A stretch of 64,000 bases of DNA from Trichosphaerium sp. ATCC 40318 (GCA_038496445.1 JALMLS010000577.1:124001-188000); one strand, 5' to 3'. Shown: positions 23,201 through 35,798, numbered from the stretch's first letter. Program-made: numbers and translations. The notes: a model not told the origin generated them from the sequence alone.

Positions 23201-23658
23201 TTTAGGTGCTCCAGGAGCTTGATTGGCGACTAAACACGCAATTGGCATTTGACGTGACCTTTGATTTGTTGAGTTTCGAAGGTACCTAAAAGTGCGTTTC
23301 TAAACGCCAGATCGTATAATTTATCGATTAGCTTCTCGGCTTCTTCGTGTCTGCCTTCAGCAGCAACTTTTATTGCGTCAATTAGCCAGTCTGTTCCTTT
23401 TCCCTTGTATCGCGCGGTGAGGACAAAATCTCGGTGAACGACGAAAAAAAACGGTGAGCGAAATTGCTCAAAACTCGTTGGTACCATTGCTGACACTACC
23501 ACTACTAGTTTCGTCTTTTGACACTCTGCTTTAAGCATGTTCATTATTTGTACGAGCGTTTCCGCCTTTCCTACCGATGTACCGCCAAACTATGGCGCGT
23601 TACGCTAATCTACACGTAAATAGTAAATACAAACCTTAAATACTCTCCAGCTCTCCAT
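20222..23658 (-). CDS. Bifunctional aspartokinase-homoserine dehydrogenase
   Basis: Catalyses steps 1 and 3 of the aspartate pathway to threonine and methionine. The ATG is at 23658, immediately giving MESWRVFKFGGTSVGK, the aspartokinase signature. Downstream exons give AMVPTSF, GRNGSDYTA-type sequence near 22.65 kb, the second half of the kinase, and an ACT-containing regulatory region (MGYRVLKALQQAGVTIW near 22.1 kb). The homoserine dehydrogenase half begins with ELRVVGVGTVTAG (NAD-binding glycines) and contains DLSGLDAARKSLILAREL, the family signature. The last exon (LIVQGARAGPRVIANIL) ends at 20222. Introns are numerous and short; the one before the last exon begins GTACGT after DHPASK. 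The fused form is typical of plants, many bacteria and some protists, whereas fungi have separate genes. Confidence 0.88.
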
Positions 23659-23809
23659 TGTTGCTTGCAAAGAGTTTAAACAATGGTGTTAACGCGTGAG
23701 ACGGTCCTCTGCTAAAGTGAGAACAGGCAGTAAAAAATGAATGTACAAAAAGTGTTTTGTTTTCTGAATCAATCATTCCAAAGTACAATATTTTACACGA
23801 GAAATAACT

Positions 23810-26683
23810 TTACATTTTATTCATAGACACCAGTGCGTCTATGCTTGTCGGATCCCATTTAGCATTATTTTGCTGGGTGTAGACGACGTTGTCTTCTATT
23901 ATAATTGGCACACGTCCAAACTTAAATATCTGCTTTCCTTGATGTCGACGGCCAGTTGGTACGCATAGTAGATCGTTTTCTTGAGCCTAAAAGTAATGGG
24001 AAAGTGAGTGACACTATTTTAATTACGCTTTCAAGTGGTGTTGACGTACAATTGATTGCAGCATCTCCTTTAATGTCACCTTCATTGTTGGGACATATGC
24101 CTTTGCAGTGCGTGTATTATCCGAACGTTTTTGGTGCAATGGTATGAACGGTTGGGCTGTATCGAATTGTGGTAACGCTGGGACGCGTCCAGCAACTGCT
24201 TCGTTCATCATCAGCAGTCCTGAATTGAAGGCGTTTTGCACAGCTTTCTCTTCAACTACAAAAAAAGTACAGTAAGAAACAACAAAAAAAAAACTACTTT
24301 CAATTTGGTAAACAAACAAATTGAACAACATCTTACCTATGTGCGTTGGTATCTGACTCTTCCAGTTGAGATACCATTGCGTGAGTTGTCCAAAATCTGC
24401 ATTGCCATGTGTGAGCCAAGTGTGAAGTGCCTTGAACCACTTTGGAAAGAATTCATTGTTGAGCAACGTGGCCATATGATGCGATGGAACCACATCTTTC
24501 CAAGCCATCACCCAGTTGAATTGGTCAAGCTGTTGGTTCTTCGGATTTACGTGGAATTCTCTCATGGCGAGGATGAGCTTTGGTATGATGGCGCGTATGA
24601 GGAATACTTCCATATCCTTATCGCTAAAAACCTTCTTCCAAGGTGCCAATAACGTCAGCGCAGTGCTATCGCTTGGGTGCCATTTCTGCAGACAGACGCT
24701 CAAGTATTGCCGAATAGTAGCCCACAGGTGCTTAAACTAGAACCAGAATAAGTAATCAATGAGGTTGTCACGAGTTTGGTTATTGTCTGTCGACGAAAGC
24801 AAAACGTGAAAAAAACCCAAAAAAGGCGTACCCTGTCAACGCCGAAGAATGGCAAATATTGGTGCATCCATTGATGGATAGGTACTCTGTCTACCAATGG
24901 GTTCCAGTTATTGACTTGTGTCTCTATCTTTGGCATTATGACGGTGGTTTTAAAGTACTCAGTGGCGTCTAGGCCCATCACATCCGACCAAGAATCAAGT
25001 GTACGCGTGCACGCCTCTGGCTGTTTTGCGGACCATTCTGGACTAAGGAAATAAGGGTAAGTATGTGACTTGCTCATTCCTGAGTGGTTAGTTACCCTAA
25101 GAAGATCTGACGCATTCTCGGTAACACAATGTAAAAAATGATGTAATTGTAAGTGTTGTATGGATCCTTGTCCTCTGCAAAGTCGTCTTGAGACGGCCAC
25201 AGGAGTCGCTTCCATTTGCCCACCACTTTTGCGGTTGGATCCTCTCCTTCTATTGTCAATGGATTCCAATTGGCCATGAAGCTTCTGATCTAAATCGACG
25301 AGTCAGCACATGAGACCAAACACTAACATTGCAACAAAAAAAAAGTGCGTACGACTGGAACTACGACTGCGTGAGCCAAGGACGATAACCGAAATCGTTT
25401 ATATTCTTCTTTGTATCGGTCCGTAAGCATCGCAAAAAACTTTTCGAGGTCGGCCAGACTCAAAGTATTTGACACTTTGATTTTGTTGATCATTTGAATG
25501 ATGCCTTTTAGTGCTGTTATTCCTAAATAAAAATGGTGAGTAAATCTCACAAAGGGGTTTTAATGTTATTTGAAATGTAAGTATACTCACGCCTCTCTTC
25601 CTTTATGGTGTTTGCCTTTAGTTGCTGTGTTTCTTCCTTGGCTATAGACTGGCGCTTGGTGTTTTCTCCTTCTTGGTAGTACAGGTTGCGAATCTGATTT
25701 TCTTTCATGTCTACCAACATCCGCATGTTGTACTTGAGTTCTGGCATGAATGTTCCGGTCGGTGCAGTCCAACGAGAGGCTGGTGTATTCAACTGACTGG
25801 CATTTGTAACTACTCTAGCAGATGGACCTGTCATATCATGTATGACGAGCCGTGGCGCATCACGCTTCTCTTCCAAATCCTGTGCTGTCTTGTACTTGAC
25901 TTTGACGCGCTTTGGTTTCGATCGTCGCCAATTTTGTGGAGCCTCGGCCATTTCTTCATCGCTGTCATCTGCCCCATCTTTTTCTAGAGTTTCGCCACGT
26001 TTAGCTGCAAAATGTTCCTCAAACTGATGTGTTGCTTCTTGCATGTTACCCAGACCCAGGTTCTTTGGCCTTACTTTAACTTCAATAGCGGTACGGATAC
26101 CGTTACCCTTTGGACCGAGACCTTCGCCCTACTCAATGTGTCACTCAAAATATTGCTTAATGCTGACATCAGGACGCACAGGTTTGTAGCCCATCATTGC
26201 CATAAGTTTACTACCAATACCCTTTGTGTGTTTCTCGAATCCAGAGGTAGGTTCCGGTGCGGGTGGCGGCCTTGATCTTCTGGATCTATTTCCGCCTCTT
26301 TGTTGTTGTTTTTTTTGTGGAGGCGGTTTAGGCTTGTCTTCATCATCTTGAGTCACCACTCCTCCACGAACGAATCCAACACCACGTGTATAGTCTCTGT
26401 AGTGAAAGTGAGTGAGTGATATGACACTTGATTTTTTGTTCGTTTATTATAATTCGTTCAGTATTTGCCTTCACGGCGTAATGTACGTACACTTCTTGCC
26501 TTCTGCCTTGTCTGTTGTTGCTCTCACCGAAAACGCCAAGCATATGATCTTCTTTGGTCAGTTTACGCCTTTTGCGTTGACCTATAGCGTGTTAGACGCA
26601 CGTTTAGCTTTTTTAAATTAATATCACGCACCATTGAAATATTGAGCTTCCATACCATATGGATCACTTCCCAGGCCAGCCAT
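23810..26683 (-). CDS. TFIP11: Tuftelin-interacting protein 11 homolog (spliceosome disassembly)
   Basis: G-patch partner of the helicase DHX15/Prp43 in release of the intron-lariat spliceosome (yeast Ntr1). The ATG is at 26683 (MAGLGSDPYGMEAQYF), followed by RKRRKLTKEDHMLGVFGES. The G-patch is FEKHTKGIGSKLMAMMGY joined to GEGLGPKGNGIRTAIE-type sequence across an intron near 26.13 kb. The middle has VIHDMTGPSARVV. The GCFC/TFIP domain follows, with ILDQ-like SWSDVMGLDATEYF, VDRVPIHQWMHQYLPFF, LQKWHPSDSTALTLLAPWK, KWFKALHTWL and QWYLNWKSQIP. The C-terminus GRRHQGKQIFKFGRVPIII ends at 23810. Order and length match the family throughout. Confidence 0.9.
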
Positions 26684-26815
26684 TGCGGTCCTGTAGTAAG
26701 CAAAATGAGTATCAGTGGCAATGCTATTTCTTGTACAAGGCAGGTGTAAGCCAATGCTTCCTTAAACTAACGTGAAGGCTCTATTTTGATATAGCACTCG
26801 CGTCACGGCCAAAAG
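26684..26815. promoter_or_regulatory. Divergent promoter, TFIP11 and PTEN
   Basis: 132 bp between the opposed ATGs. No recognisable TATA element or factor site beyond a CGCGTCACG near 26800. Confidence 0.45.
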
Positions 26816-28401
26816 ATGGCGTGGAAAAGTAAGTTTAAAGCGTTAGCGAATAATTTCGCCGACAAAGTGAAGCAAAGTGCTCGCGGGGCAGTGAGCCAAG
26901 ACAAGAAGCGGTTCCAGAAAGAGTACGCTAATTTTTCCGTTACTGATCTAATGAATTCTAGCGGGTAAGCACTTAAAACGTACGTTAGGTGACTGTCCAT
27001 AGGTTTGATCTTGATCTGTCGTACATTACGCCTCAACTGATTGGTACGCACGTTATGGCGTCGTCGTACTCATATTTTATAGCCATGGCAATGCCAGGTG
27101 ACAGGGTTAACGCAGCTTGGCGAAACGATATTTCTGAGGTTGCGCTGTTCCTAAACAGATACCACAAGGATCACTACAGGGTCTTTAACTTGATGGAAAA
27201 AGTTTCTTACAACAGACAAAGACTTGGACACAACACTGTTGTCAGGCTAGGTACACAGCCACACCCAGTAAAAACGTTACCTTTTGAGGTTGACACTACG
27301 TTACATAGGGTGGCTTGATCACCACGCGCCTCCTTTCGCTACATTATTGCAAATTCTACAACAAATAGGTACATAATGTCTTTGACAGGCTGTCTTCTAA
27401 TTGAATGTCGTTGGTGAACCCTGTTGACATTTAATAACGTAGATGATTGGCTGAAGCAATCTGATGACAACGTCGCCGTAATCCACTGTAAGGCTGGCCG
27501 TGGTCGCACAGGTACAGTGGTTGCATCTTACTTGGTATATGCTGGCATTTGCCGTACAGCACACCACGCCATAGAGCGCTTTGGTCAAGCACGCTCAAAC
27601 ACAGGTGCAAGTGTACAGGTTCCATCCCAAAAACGGTACGTATAATATGACTGAACTTGGTCTTTGTCGTGCTGATTAGCCACGCGCGCAGGTATGTAGA
27701 GTATGTAGAACAAATGATGAAAGGCCTCGTAGCCAACCCAACTGCACCCACCAAAGTTAAGTTGCTGCGCATCCTCATGAAACCTGTACCGCGACCAGAG
27801 ATAACCAGGGGCAGCATGGCTCCTTCTGTTGAGGTGTGTTTTATAGATTGCATCATTGCCACCCCTATATACTATGTGTCGTCTATGTTGACACAACTTT
27901 AAACATTTAGGTGTTCCAAATATCGAGCGCCGACCCTACACAACCGAAACTTGTAGCCACATTAGAACCAGGCACACAATTTCGTGCTGAGCATCAACTT
28001 GTGCGCATAGGTACGTGCATGAGCCTTTACAGCCCACTTTTCTATGGTAGCCGCAAGTGAAACGTGACACCGTACTAGATGCAAACATTCCTATTCAAGG
28101 CGATATCATGCTTAAAGTTTTCAACAACAGACGGTTAATGGGCAAGCAACTTTATTTTTTTGTTTGACATAAATTTGCAACTAACAATCACGTGGTAGGC
28201 ATCAAGTTGTTGTGCAGAACACAATTTTCTACAGCGTTTGTGGGAAATCAGCGTTTTATTGATTTACGTCCACATGATATAGATGCCTCGTCTCAGGGCA
28301 CCCTTGTTGGGGAGAAGGGCATTCCCTCAAACTTTGTATTACGACTCATGTTTGCACCACACGACCAATTACCACCACAATCCCAACCTAGAAACATTTG
28401 A
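26816..28401 (+). CDS. PTEN: PTEN-type PIP3 3-phosphatase
   Basis: Lipid phosphatase that removes the 3-phosphate of PIP3 and so opposes PI3-kinase. The ATG is at 26816. An N-terminal extension of about 45 basic residues precedes the family core: FDLDLSYITPQLIAMAMP, FLNRYHKDHYRVFNLMEK, then WLDHHAPPFATLLQI (equivalent to the DHNPP loop). The catalytic P-loop is VIHCKAGRGRTGTVVASYL, with Cys and Arg present and Arg where human PTEN has Lys128. VPSQKRYVEYVEQMM follows, then a C2 domain (LLRILMKPVPRP, GDIMLKVFNNR, FYSAFVGNQRFIDL, PSNFVLRLMFAP). The product ends soon after the C2 domain, without the long acidic tail of animal PTEN. Introns carry GTAC donors. Confidence 0.9.
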
Positions 28402-28685
28402 CATCAATGGAAAATAGAGGATGATTGTACATTAAGAATAAAAACTACTTATTTGCTTAGTACTTGGGCTTTTTATTAGGCGGGGTAATATTGTGCTGAC
28501 AGTGTAATCACCGTAGTGCGTATTTACAATTTACAAGTGTCAAAGGTGTAGCAAGTGGCTTTTGGGTGTCCCCAACAAAATAGTAATAATTTAGCAAAAG
28601 GGTGGCGGACACATTTCTATTCCACTTTGCTCGTGATGGCATTTGTTTTTTTTCTGATATTTTAAGGGTGGATAGACGACGGTCT

Positions 28686-31256
28686 TTAAAACTCCATGTG
28701 AAAGTTCATGTCGTCCTCACCTTGGTTACTCTTTTGTCCTATTGTAACTGAGGTGTTCGTTCTATTGGCTTTGTCTCGATTGCGAACCCACTCTAACGTT
28801 AGATGATTAGTGCCGATGCCACAAAAGAGCAGAAAAAAAAAACCTGATAAAAATTAAAAAGGAACACGTGCGCACCCAGGTTATCTGCGTTGAACTTGGA
28901 GCTCGAAAGTGCGCGCTTGCGTCTGTCTTCAGTAGCATGTAACCGTTTTCTGGTGAGATCTTCGATGATCTTATCCGTTCTGGGGAAAAAAAAGAGTGAG
29001 TTGTCAAATCGTCATTGATTGTGTGCTTGGACGAGAAACAAAATTTTATCAATAATATTGATAAATATACCTATCGGTCATGTCAACGTCTTCAACACTC
29101 TGTGCTTGTTGTCTACGTTTTTCCATGTTCTTAATCAATTCAGAGTCGGCGTCATAGGAGAAGCCAGCAAAGTGGTTTTGGTCAATCTGTATTGTTGGTG
29201 TACGGCTCGCAAGAAGAGCTTGTGGGTCCTCGTTGATGAACTCTTTGTCGAAATACCGCAAATCAAGTTCGTCACGCTGAATTAAAAAAAAAACGTTAAT
29301 AAGAACACTTTGAGACCTTTTGTTAAAAAAAAGTGCATACGAGGTGGGGTTTGAAGGGAGGGTCTATCTCCTTTCGCCACAATTTATTCCAGTCAAGACC
29401 ACGGAACCAAGGGTGGTTAATAATGTTGACAGTGCCGTCCGATCCTGCACCGAGTCTTGCTGACGCCTCACGTGTCAGAAGGCCTGCAACGAACGATTTT
29501 AACTCTTCTGAAAATCCGCCCTTTGGAAACTTTAATGGGGCTGACTTGATGTTACGGTTCATGGCTATATTATAGTCAGTGGCAAGCAAAAAAATTAAAA
29601 CCTTTCACGTGTTTAAAATAATAAATAATTGGACAAAACGTGCCTTGTTCATCCTCACTGTAAAAAGGCGGAAGACCCGTCATCATCTCGTAGATAAAGG
29701 TGCCCAAAGCCCACCAATCGACCTCTTTGCCATATCCTTGGCCGTTGATAATCTCAGGGGCGAGGTACTCTGGCGATCCACAAAACGTATGTGTTCTTGT
29801 TTGATAACCCAGACCTTCTTTCACGAGTCCAAAGTCTACCAAGCAGACATTGCCATCCATGTCCAACAGTAGATTCTCAGGTTTGAGATCTCTAAATGAA
29901 CCAACGCGTGAGCATATTCCAAATAAACTACTATTGCTTTGAGCGGGGTATACCTGTATATGATGCCACGTTCGTGAAGGTAGCTGAGTGCGAGCACCAC
30001 CTGCGCCGAGTAAAATTTGGTTCTTGGCTCAGAAAAGCAATCTGCTTCGTTCAAATGAAAGAAGAGCTCCCCACCGTTCAAGTAATCAATAACCATGTAC
30101 AGACTCTCAGTCGTCTGAAAAGCGTACTTAAGGTTAACGACAAAGGGGTGGTTGATCGCCTTCAGGACACGATTTTCAGCCATTGTGTACTCTACCGCGT
30201 TGCGCTTTATCACGTGTTCTTTGCTCAACACCTTCATGGCGTATATGCGGTTGGTGTCTTTCTTTTGTACTTGGAACACCTACAAAGAAGAGAAATGTGA
30301 ATATTACTTGCGGTCAGACACAGCAATAAACAAACGTACACGGCCAAACGATCCTTTACCAATGACACGCAGAACTGTAAAGTTATCAGGACCAAGAGAC
30401 CTCTGTATGAATGCGGTTGGTACGTGACATGGCTTGTTCAACTAAAAACCAAAAAAAAGAGGTCGTTACCTTTTCCAGCGGACTGTACTGGATTTTCAGA
30501 TGTAGGAACTGACCAGTTGTCTGGGAGTGATCATGAGGTAACGTCAGAGCGAATTGCTTGTCAACTGGCTTTTCATTTGCGATGCTGGCAATAGGTATGG
30601 ACAGGGATCCTATGGCTGATGCACCACCCGGTCCTTTAGCCCACACAACTGTCGTTAACACAGCGAACGATTGTGTCACATCACTACAGGCACAGTCAGC
30701 ACGTTTAGGAGCAATTTGAGATAACAGCGTAGGTAAAGAAACAATAAAACCAAAAAAGGAGCCTTAGTTTAAAAGATCGAAGGCGCAAAGGTGACACTCG
30801 CGCATTTGGGATGAAAAGCGCGCAAGTAACGTCAGCTTTGTCCAAATTATACTTTTGGCAGTCGGTACGAAAATATAAATTAAACGTACAAGCAAAATCC
30901 TTCGTTCCATTCGAATTTAAGGGCCTTATGGCTGACAAGTTGTACAGCTTGTGCCGAAGTACGCGCTTGTTGCTTCTCCAGGCTCAAAATACAATACGCA
31001 GTATCTGAAGGAAGGGTTAGATTTGTTTGGTTAGCCTTGTACCCCATTTGCCACCGAAATTACCAAACTCGATAACTAACGTATTATTAATATCCACATA
31101 GCAATAAAAACATCTGTAGCGTACTCTTCACGAATAATTGCGCGTTTATTGGGGTGCTTGGTTTGACTCCTAGTTACAAAGTAAGACCTCAGTTACGTTT
31201 AACCACTCTGCTGCTGTACCAGCATGATACGGTGGCTGCCAAGGTGACGTTTCCAT
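28686..31256 (-). CDS. C2-domain AGC-family protein kinase
   Basis: Ser/Thr kinase of the AKT/SGK/PKC group. The ATG is at 31256 ([13 protein letters not shown]). A C2 domain follows: [40 protein letters not shown]. The kinase domain begins at [13 protein letters not shown] and has [65 protein letters not shown], the T-loop [14 protein letters not shown], and [16 protein letters not shown]. The C-tail includes DPPFKPHL and a hydrophobic motif FAGFSYD, the PDK2/TORC2-type phosphosite. A basic tail ends at 28686. An intron of about 200 bp (near 30683-30882) is long for this genome. A C2 N-terminus resembles yeast Ypk and PKC rather than PH-domain AKT. Confidence 0.9.
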
Positions 31257-31515
31257 TGTTACGACAACAAATGCAACGTTACGTTTATCCGTGTGCGTGC
31301 CTTTGTAAAAAGCTAAAACACGCTCAAAACGCCAAAATAGCTACGACTTGAATTGACTGTGTAAATTTGTTAAGACTCAGTCTGGTTTAGATCTCAATTT
31401 ACTCACTCAGTGCACGTGGTTACGAGCATAGTGCGGTTAGTAGCTTGTACAACTAGAATCAGGGTTTTATAGGTTGTGTACAAAATTGTTTTTTGGAGTT
31501 TTGGTTTCCAGTGTA

Positions 31516-33110
31516 CTAAAGTTGGTTCCCCAAGTTAGAAAACCTGTGACCTACTGGAGCCTGCGCAGGTACACCTTGTCCTTGTGGATGTTTTTTGCCG
31601 TACCAGTACTTATAACCAAAGTAACCAAAGGCGCAAATGGCAAAAATGACAAGAATCATAATCGCCCAATTTGTAGAGTTAGACTCGGCTACCTTGGCAG
31701 CGTCCGTAGCACCTGAAGTTCCTGGATCTGCAGTTGGAGCTGGTGCAATAGGCGAAGAAGGCTGTTGTGTTGCAGGAGCTGTAGAAACAGGGGTATTCAC
31801 TGGTGCTGATGCCTTAGGTGCCTCTGTAGGTGGCGGAGCTGTAGGTTGCTGGGTTGGCGCTTTGTCCAGTGTGTCAAATGATAGCGCACGTGTTTGAATA
31901 TCTTGTATGTTTATAGGACCAGAAAAAGCGTTGACTACATGTGTCATTTGAGTAGTAACAAAAGGCACTTTCTCGCGTGCGTGTATGTGGCACTCATCCT
32001 CGCTGTCTGACGTTGTTGGCAGTGTCCTTGCAACATAACAATCTAGGGCGTTACAAGTGGTTGACACTTTAACAACTGTCACACGTTTCTTAGCGTCCTT
32101 TACATCTGTACCGCAATAATAAATATCGCTCTCTATACGGACAGCACTATTAATGTGAAAGTACGGTACTGTTCCATTGTTCAACTGCTTGAACTTATCA
32201 TCGAAGCCAACGATAAAGGTTTGTACTGGCGACGATTGTGACGAGGTGTATGCGTAAGCTAAGCAAACACCGCCTACTTGGTCATGCATAAAAGTGCTGA
32301 CTAACTTGTTATCACCAAGTGGCACTGACCACAATACTGTTGGTGTCGCTTCTGTGTTTGATAGTTTCAATGTTTTGTCGCTACGCGCGGGTGAGTGGAT
32401 TTGTCATCAAACTGGTTAGATCGCGTACGCTACTTGCAACACTAGTACCTCACCTGTGGAGAGTACTGTCATTGAGTGGATGCCTGTTGCTTGCTTGGTG
32501 GCTGTTGTACGGCTATTGTCTGCGAGCTTAATGGTGTCTACAGTAACGGTGTCATTTGACAAGCCCAAAGCTGCCACGTATAGTAGCGCATCGGTAGCTG
32601 CAATAGCTACTTGTGAGTGTGCGAGAGCAGTAGTTGGGTGAACAAGCATCGGTGGCTTGCTGGCTTCGAATATGCCTACGGTAAAATTTTCGAACACAAC
32701 AAACACCTTGTTGTTAATCTCATGTGCAGCTTCAATAAATTTTAGTGTCACAATGTCAAATGCGTTGACATACCTGTAGCTGCCATTGGAAACACAACTG
32801 GTGCCTCTGTTTTACTCTTAACGATACATTGCAGCTCTCCAACTGCAGTGCTAGATTCTGGAGTGCCAAAGTGAAGGCTAGGTACTGTGTTTAAGACTGA
32901 GAAAAGCTTCCCAGAGTATATGACGTCCACTTCTGCGGTGCCTCTAATATGCTCTACATGTTCATCAATTTGTGCGAACAATGCGTAAAATGCCAGAGAA
33001 AGCTACCACAAGCTCAGAGACCTACCTGATACGTCGATAGACGAGACTAGGACAGAAAACATCACCAGGCACAGACCCAAGCGAGTTACGCGCGTAAGCA
33101 TGGTTTCCAT
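31516..33110 (-). CDS. Type I membrane protein with mucin-like stalk
   Basis: Start ATG at 33110 with a signal peptide (RLGLCLVMFSVLVSSIDVS). An ectodomain of about 400 residues follows without a recognised domain, containing scattered cysteines and strand-like repeats (VIYSGKLFSVLNT; ELQCIVKSKTEAP; CHIHAREKVPFVTTQ). A Pro/Thr/Ser/Ala-rich stalk (APTQQPTAPPPTEAP and similar) precedes one membrane helix (WAIMILVIFAICAFGYFGY). A short basic cytosolic tail ends in HRFSNLGNQL, where GHRF.NLG could act as a sorting signal. The architecture recalls lysosomal or cell-surface glycoproteins, but sequence homology is not evident to me. Introns fall near 32.37-32.41, 32.75 and 32.98 kb. Confidence 0.7.
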
Positions 33111-33214
33111 TGTGCAACGTTGCTGTTTGTAATTTTAATTGTACAGTCAATGTTCTTCAATTTACCTTTTTGTTGTTGTCAGCGTTATAACTATGCTGTA
33201 AGATACCGAATAGT
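33111..33214. promoter_or_regulatory. Divergent promoter, membrane protein and mtRF1
   Basis: 104 bp between opposed start codons, AT-rich, with no clear motif. Confidence 0.4.
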
Positions 33215-34737
33215 ATGTTGTCAGTGCGTACACTGCGTTGTCGCTTAAACATTACGCCAATTCGCGCTAGTGTCACTAGGCAACGCTATTTTAGCGTCAC
33301 AACACCATCACGGTTCGGTATGCGTTGATTACCGACATTGGCTTAATAATTTTGTTTAGAGTCACGTATTAGCAAGGTACGCGGCGCTGTGGACAAGTTA
33401 AAGGTAGTGGAGGACAATTACCACACGTTACAAGAGAAATTATCGGACGAGAAGACACCAGCACGAGAGCTCTCAGCAATACAAGAACAATGTGCTTCAA
33501 TAAATGACCTGGCCAACGACGCCAGTCAATGGCGCCAAACATGGGAGCAATACAAAGAGCTAAAACATGTCCTAGCTGATCCTAAAGCTGAGGTGAATAT
33601 TTCCATCTTTAGCGTACACGTGGTGTTTAACGTTAATTGGATTAGGCTGAATTCAAAGAAATGGCAACAGAGGAAATCGAAGAGGTATTAGAGAGTTTGG
33701 AAGAACTTGAATCCAACGTCATTGCGTACGTTTGCACAATTACTACAAATACACAAAAATGACTAAGTAAACAGCCACTTTGTTCCACCTGTACCAGAGG
33801 AAAACGCCGCTGCTGTAGTTGAATTACGTCCAGGTACCTTACTTACCATAGCCAGTCCTTGTGTAACCGAGAGCTCACCAGGAACCGGCGGCAGAGAAGC
33901 GCAACTGTTTTGTAAAGACGTGTACGAGATGTACAAGGCAGTGGCCAAGGAAAATGGATGGAAATGTGAAGTGTTAAATGTTGGTACAACAGAAGGTGGC
34001 GGTATAAGAGTACGTCAGTTAGCATAAAGTCTATTCTCAGAATGGCTCTGAGGGTTGATTGCAAATGTTGTGCCAGAAGCAATAAATAATGCATTGTTTA
34101 GGATGCAAGTATGCTCATTTCTGGTCAACCAGATGACAACGTGTTTGGGTCTATGCGCTATGAGATTGGTGTACATCGTGTACAGCGTATACCTGATACC
34201 GAAACACAAGGTCGATTGCACACAAGTACTATGACTGTTGCAGTGTTACCGCACTCAAAATCAATTGTATCAGCGATTGAGAAAAAAGATGTCAAAATAG
34301 AAACTTTTAAAGCTGGTGGCAAAGGCGGACAACACGTCAACACCACGGACAGCGCTGTAAGATTGACACATATACCGTCAGGTGTAGTTGTGTCTATACA
34401 AGATGAGCGATCTCAAATACAGAACAAAGATAAGGCGTGGAAGGTGATGGCAGCACGTGTTTACGATTTAGAACATCAAAAAAAAATGAAAGAGCGTGCA
34501 GAGAGATTCAGTTCACAAGTGGGTGATGCGGACAGATCTGCAAGAGTTAGAACATACAACTTCCCTCAAGATCGTATTACCGATCACAGAGTCCCAATAA
34601 CATTAAATGGCATTGATGATATGCTGCAAGGGCAGTTGATGGTTGAAATTCACGATGGACTACGACAAAAAGAGGAAGATGACCACTTTGCAAAGCTGAA
34701 ACATAACATTTTTTCTTCTCCGCAAAACCAACAGTAG
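33215..34737 (+). CDS. Mitochondrial peptide chain release factor 1
   Basis: Class I release factor that hydrolyses peptidyl-tRNA at stop codons on mitochondrial ribosomes. The ATG is at 33215, and the start MLSVRTLRCRLNITPIR is Arg-rich without acidic residues, a typical mitochondrial presequence. After the first intron (33309-33359) come the helical domain (DKLKVVEDNYHTLQEKL), RPGTGGREAQLFCKDVYEMY, YEIGVHRVQRIPDTETQGR, and the catalytic GGQ in FKAGGKGGQHVNTTDSAVR. ARVRTYNFPQDRITDHR and a C-terminal helix follow, stop at 34737. The stop-codon recognition (PxT-like) region falls near IPDTETQGRLHTST. Full length compared with mtRF1a (about 400 residues). Confidence 0.92.
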
Positions 34738-34821
34738 CATTGTTCATCTCGCTATAATTGTATTTCTTTCAAGCCGTGTACAAACAATACCAACTTTTAG
34801 TGATTGATTTCTGGTATAGAG

Positions 34822-35548
34822 TTAAGTGTTGCACAACCGCTTCAAGTCGGCTTCAACGAAGCGATATGTGTTAACTTGTTTGGCATGTGCAGCGCCCAAT
34901 TTCTTCTCGTAAAAAGCTATAGCCTTGGCATTCCAATCCAAGACTTGCCATTCAAGCCTAGGAGCACTCAGAAACTGTGAGAAAGAAAAAAGGTAGTGCG
35001 CACCGGCTACAACCGGTATCTACAGCATCCTTTGCAAGTCGTTGTATTAGACTGATCCCAACACCTTTGCCTCTGTATTGTGGACACACATACAAATCCT
35101 CCAGATACAAATACTTGCCCTGTCATCGTAATTTAACAACAGTAACATCTTGACATGTCACGCACGTTTTTTACATCGTAAGACGTGAAATATAGAGCAA
35201 ACGCTGCTGGAACAACCTTGTCTCCTACACGTGGTCAGTTGCTTTTTTAGACATACACTTGATGCCAACCTTGATTTGTTTCTACAATGTACGCTTTGTA
35301 ATACGTTCCAAAGTCACTTTTTAGCTCTGTTTGACGTTTTAGCTGCGCGATACGGCCTACAGTAAGCACGTACGTGGAATCGTTATTTTGACAGCGTCAG
35401 GCTCTTTTTCAAAGACAGCCAGTTCCTATGCGGCCGCAATTAGACCATTTAGAAGTGGTACGCTTACATGAACCAATTGACGAATGATCACAGCGTCATC
35501 GACAGTAGCGTGCCTAGTGTTAAATTGTTGCGAAGTTGAGGAGGTCAT
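34822..35548 (-). CDS. GNAT acetyltransferase, diamine/spermidine acetyltransferase-like
   Basis: Acetyl-CoA-dependent N-acetyltransferase. The ATG is at 35548 (MTSSTSQQFNTRHATVDDA), followed by VIIRQLVH and, after an intron, ELAVFEKEPDAVKIT, the N-terminal pattern of SSAT-type GNATs. Strand 4 and motif A read KYLYLEDLYVCPQYRGKGVGISLIQRLA, with the QxxGxG acetyl-CoA loop as QYRGKG. The C-terminal block is LEWQVLDWNAKAIAFYEKKLGA, typical of SSAT/thialysine acetyltransferases, and the stop is at 34822. About 170-180 residues after four introns, as expected. The substrate could be a polyamine, thialysine or another small amine. Confidence 0.85.
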
Positions 35549-35798
35549 GTGTTACAGCAAACTCGGTGGGAAGGTAATTTAAGTTGGAATCGAGATGATT
35601 AAGGTAAAGTGTATATTTAATTAATGTCAAATCCAAACTATTTACAGGAAGCCGCCTGCTTTGTACACTACCCCTGATATTACACTGCGGCTCATTTATC
35701 ACGTGCCAATTCTTATTCCTGTAGAGAAGCAACCAAATCGGACCTAATCCAATGGTTAGTTTATCAAGGCAAAGCAAACAAATTGAAACAAAAATGTG

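Noticed and set aside
31637-31897. 86-codon plus-strand Ala/Gly/Val-rich frame
   Set aside because: Antisense of the Pro/Thr/Ala stalk of the type I membrane protein.
35520-35777. 85-codon minus-strand frame upstream of the GNAT gene
   Set aside because: It overlaps the GNAT start, has no conserved pattern, and lies mostly in AT-rich intergenic DNA.
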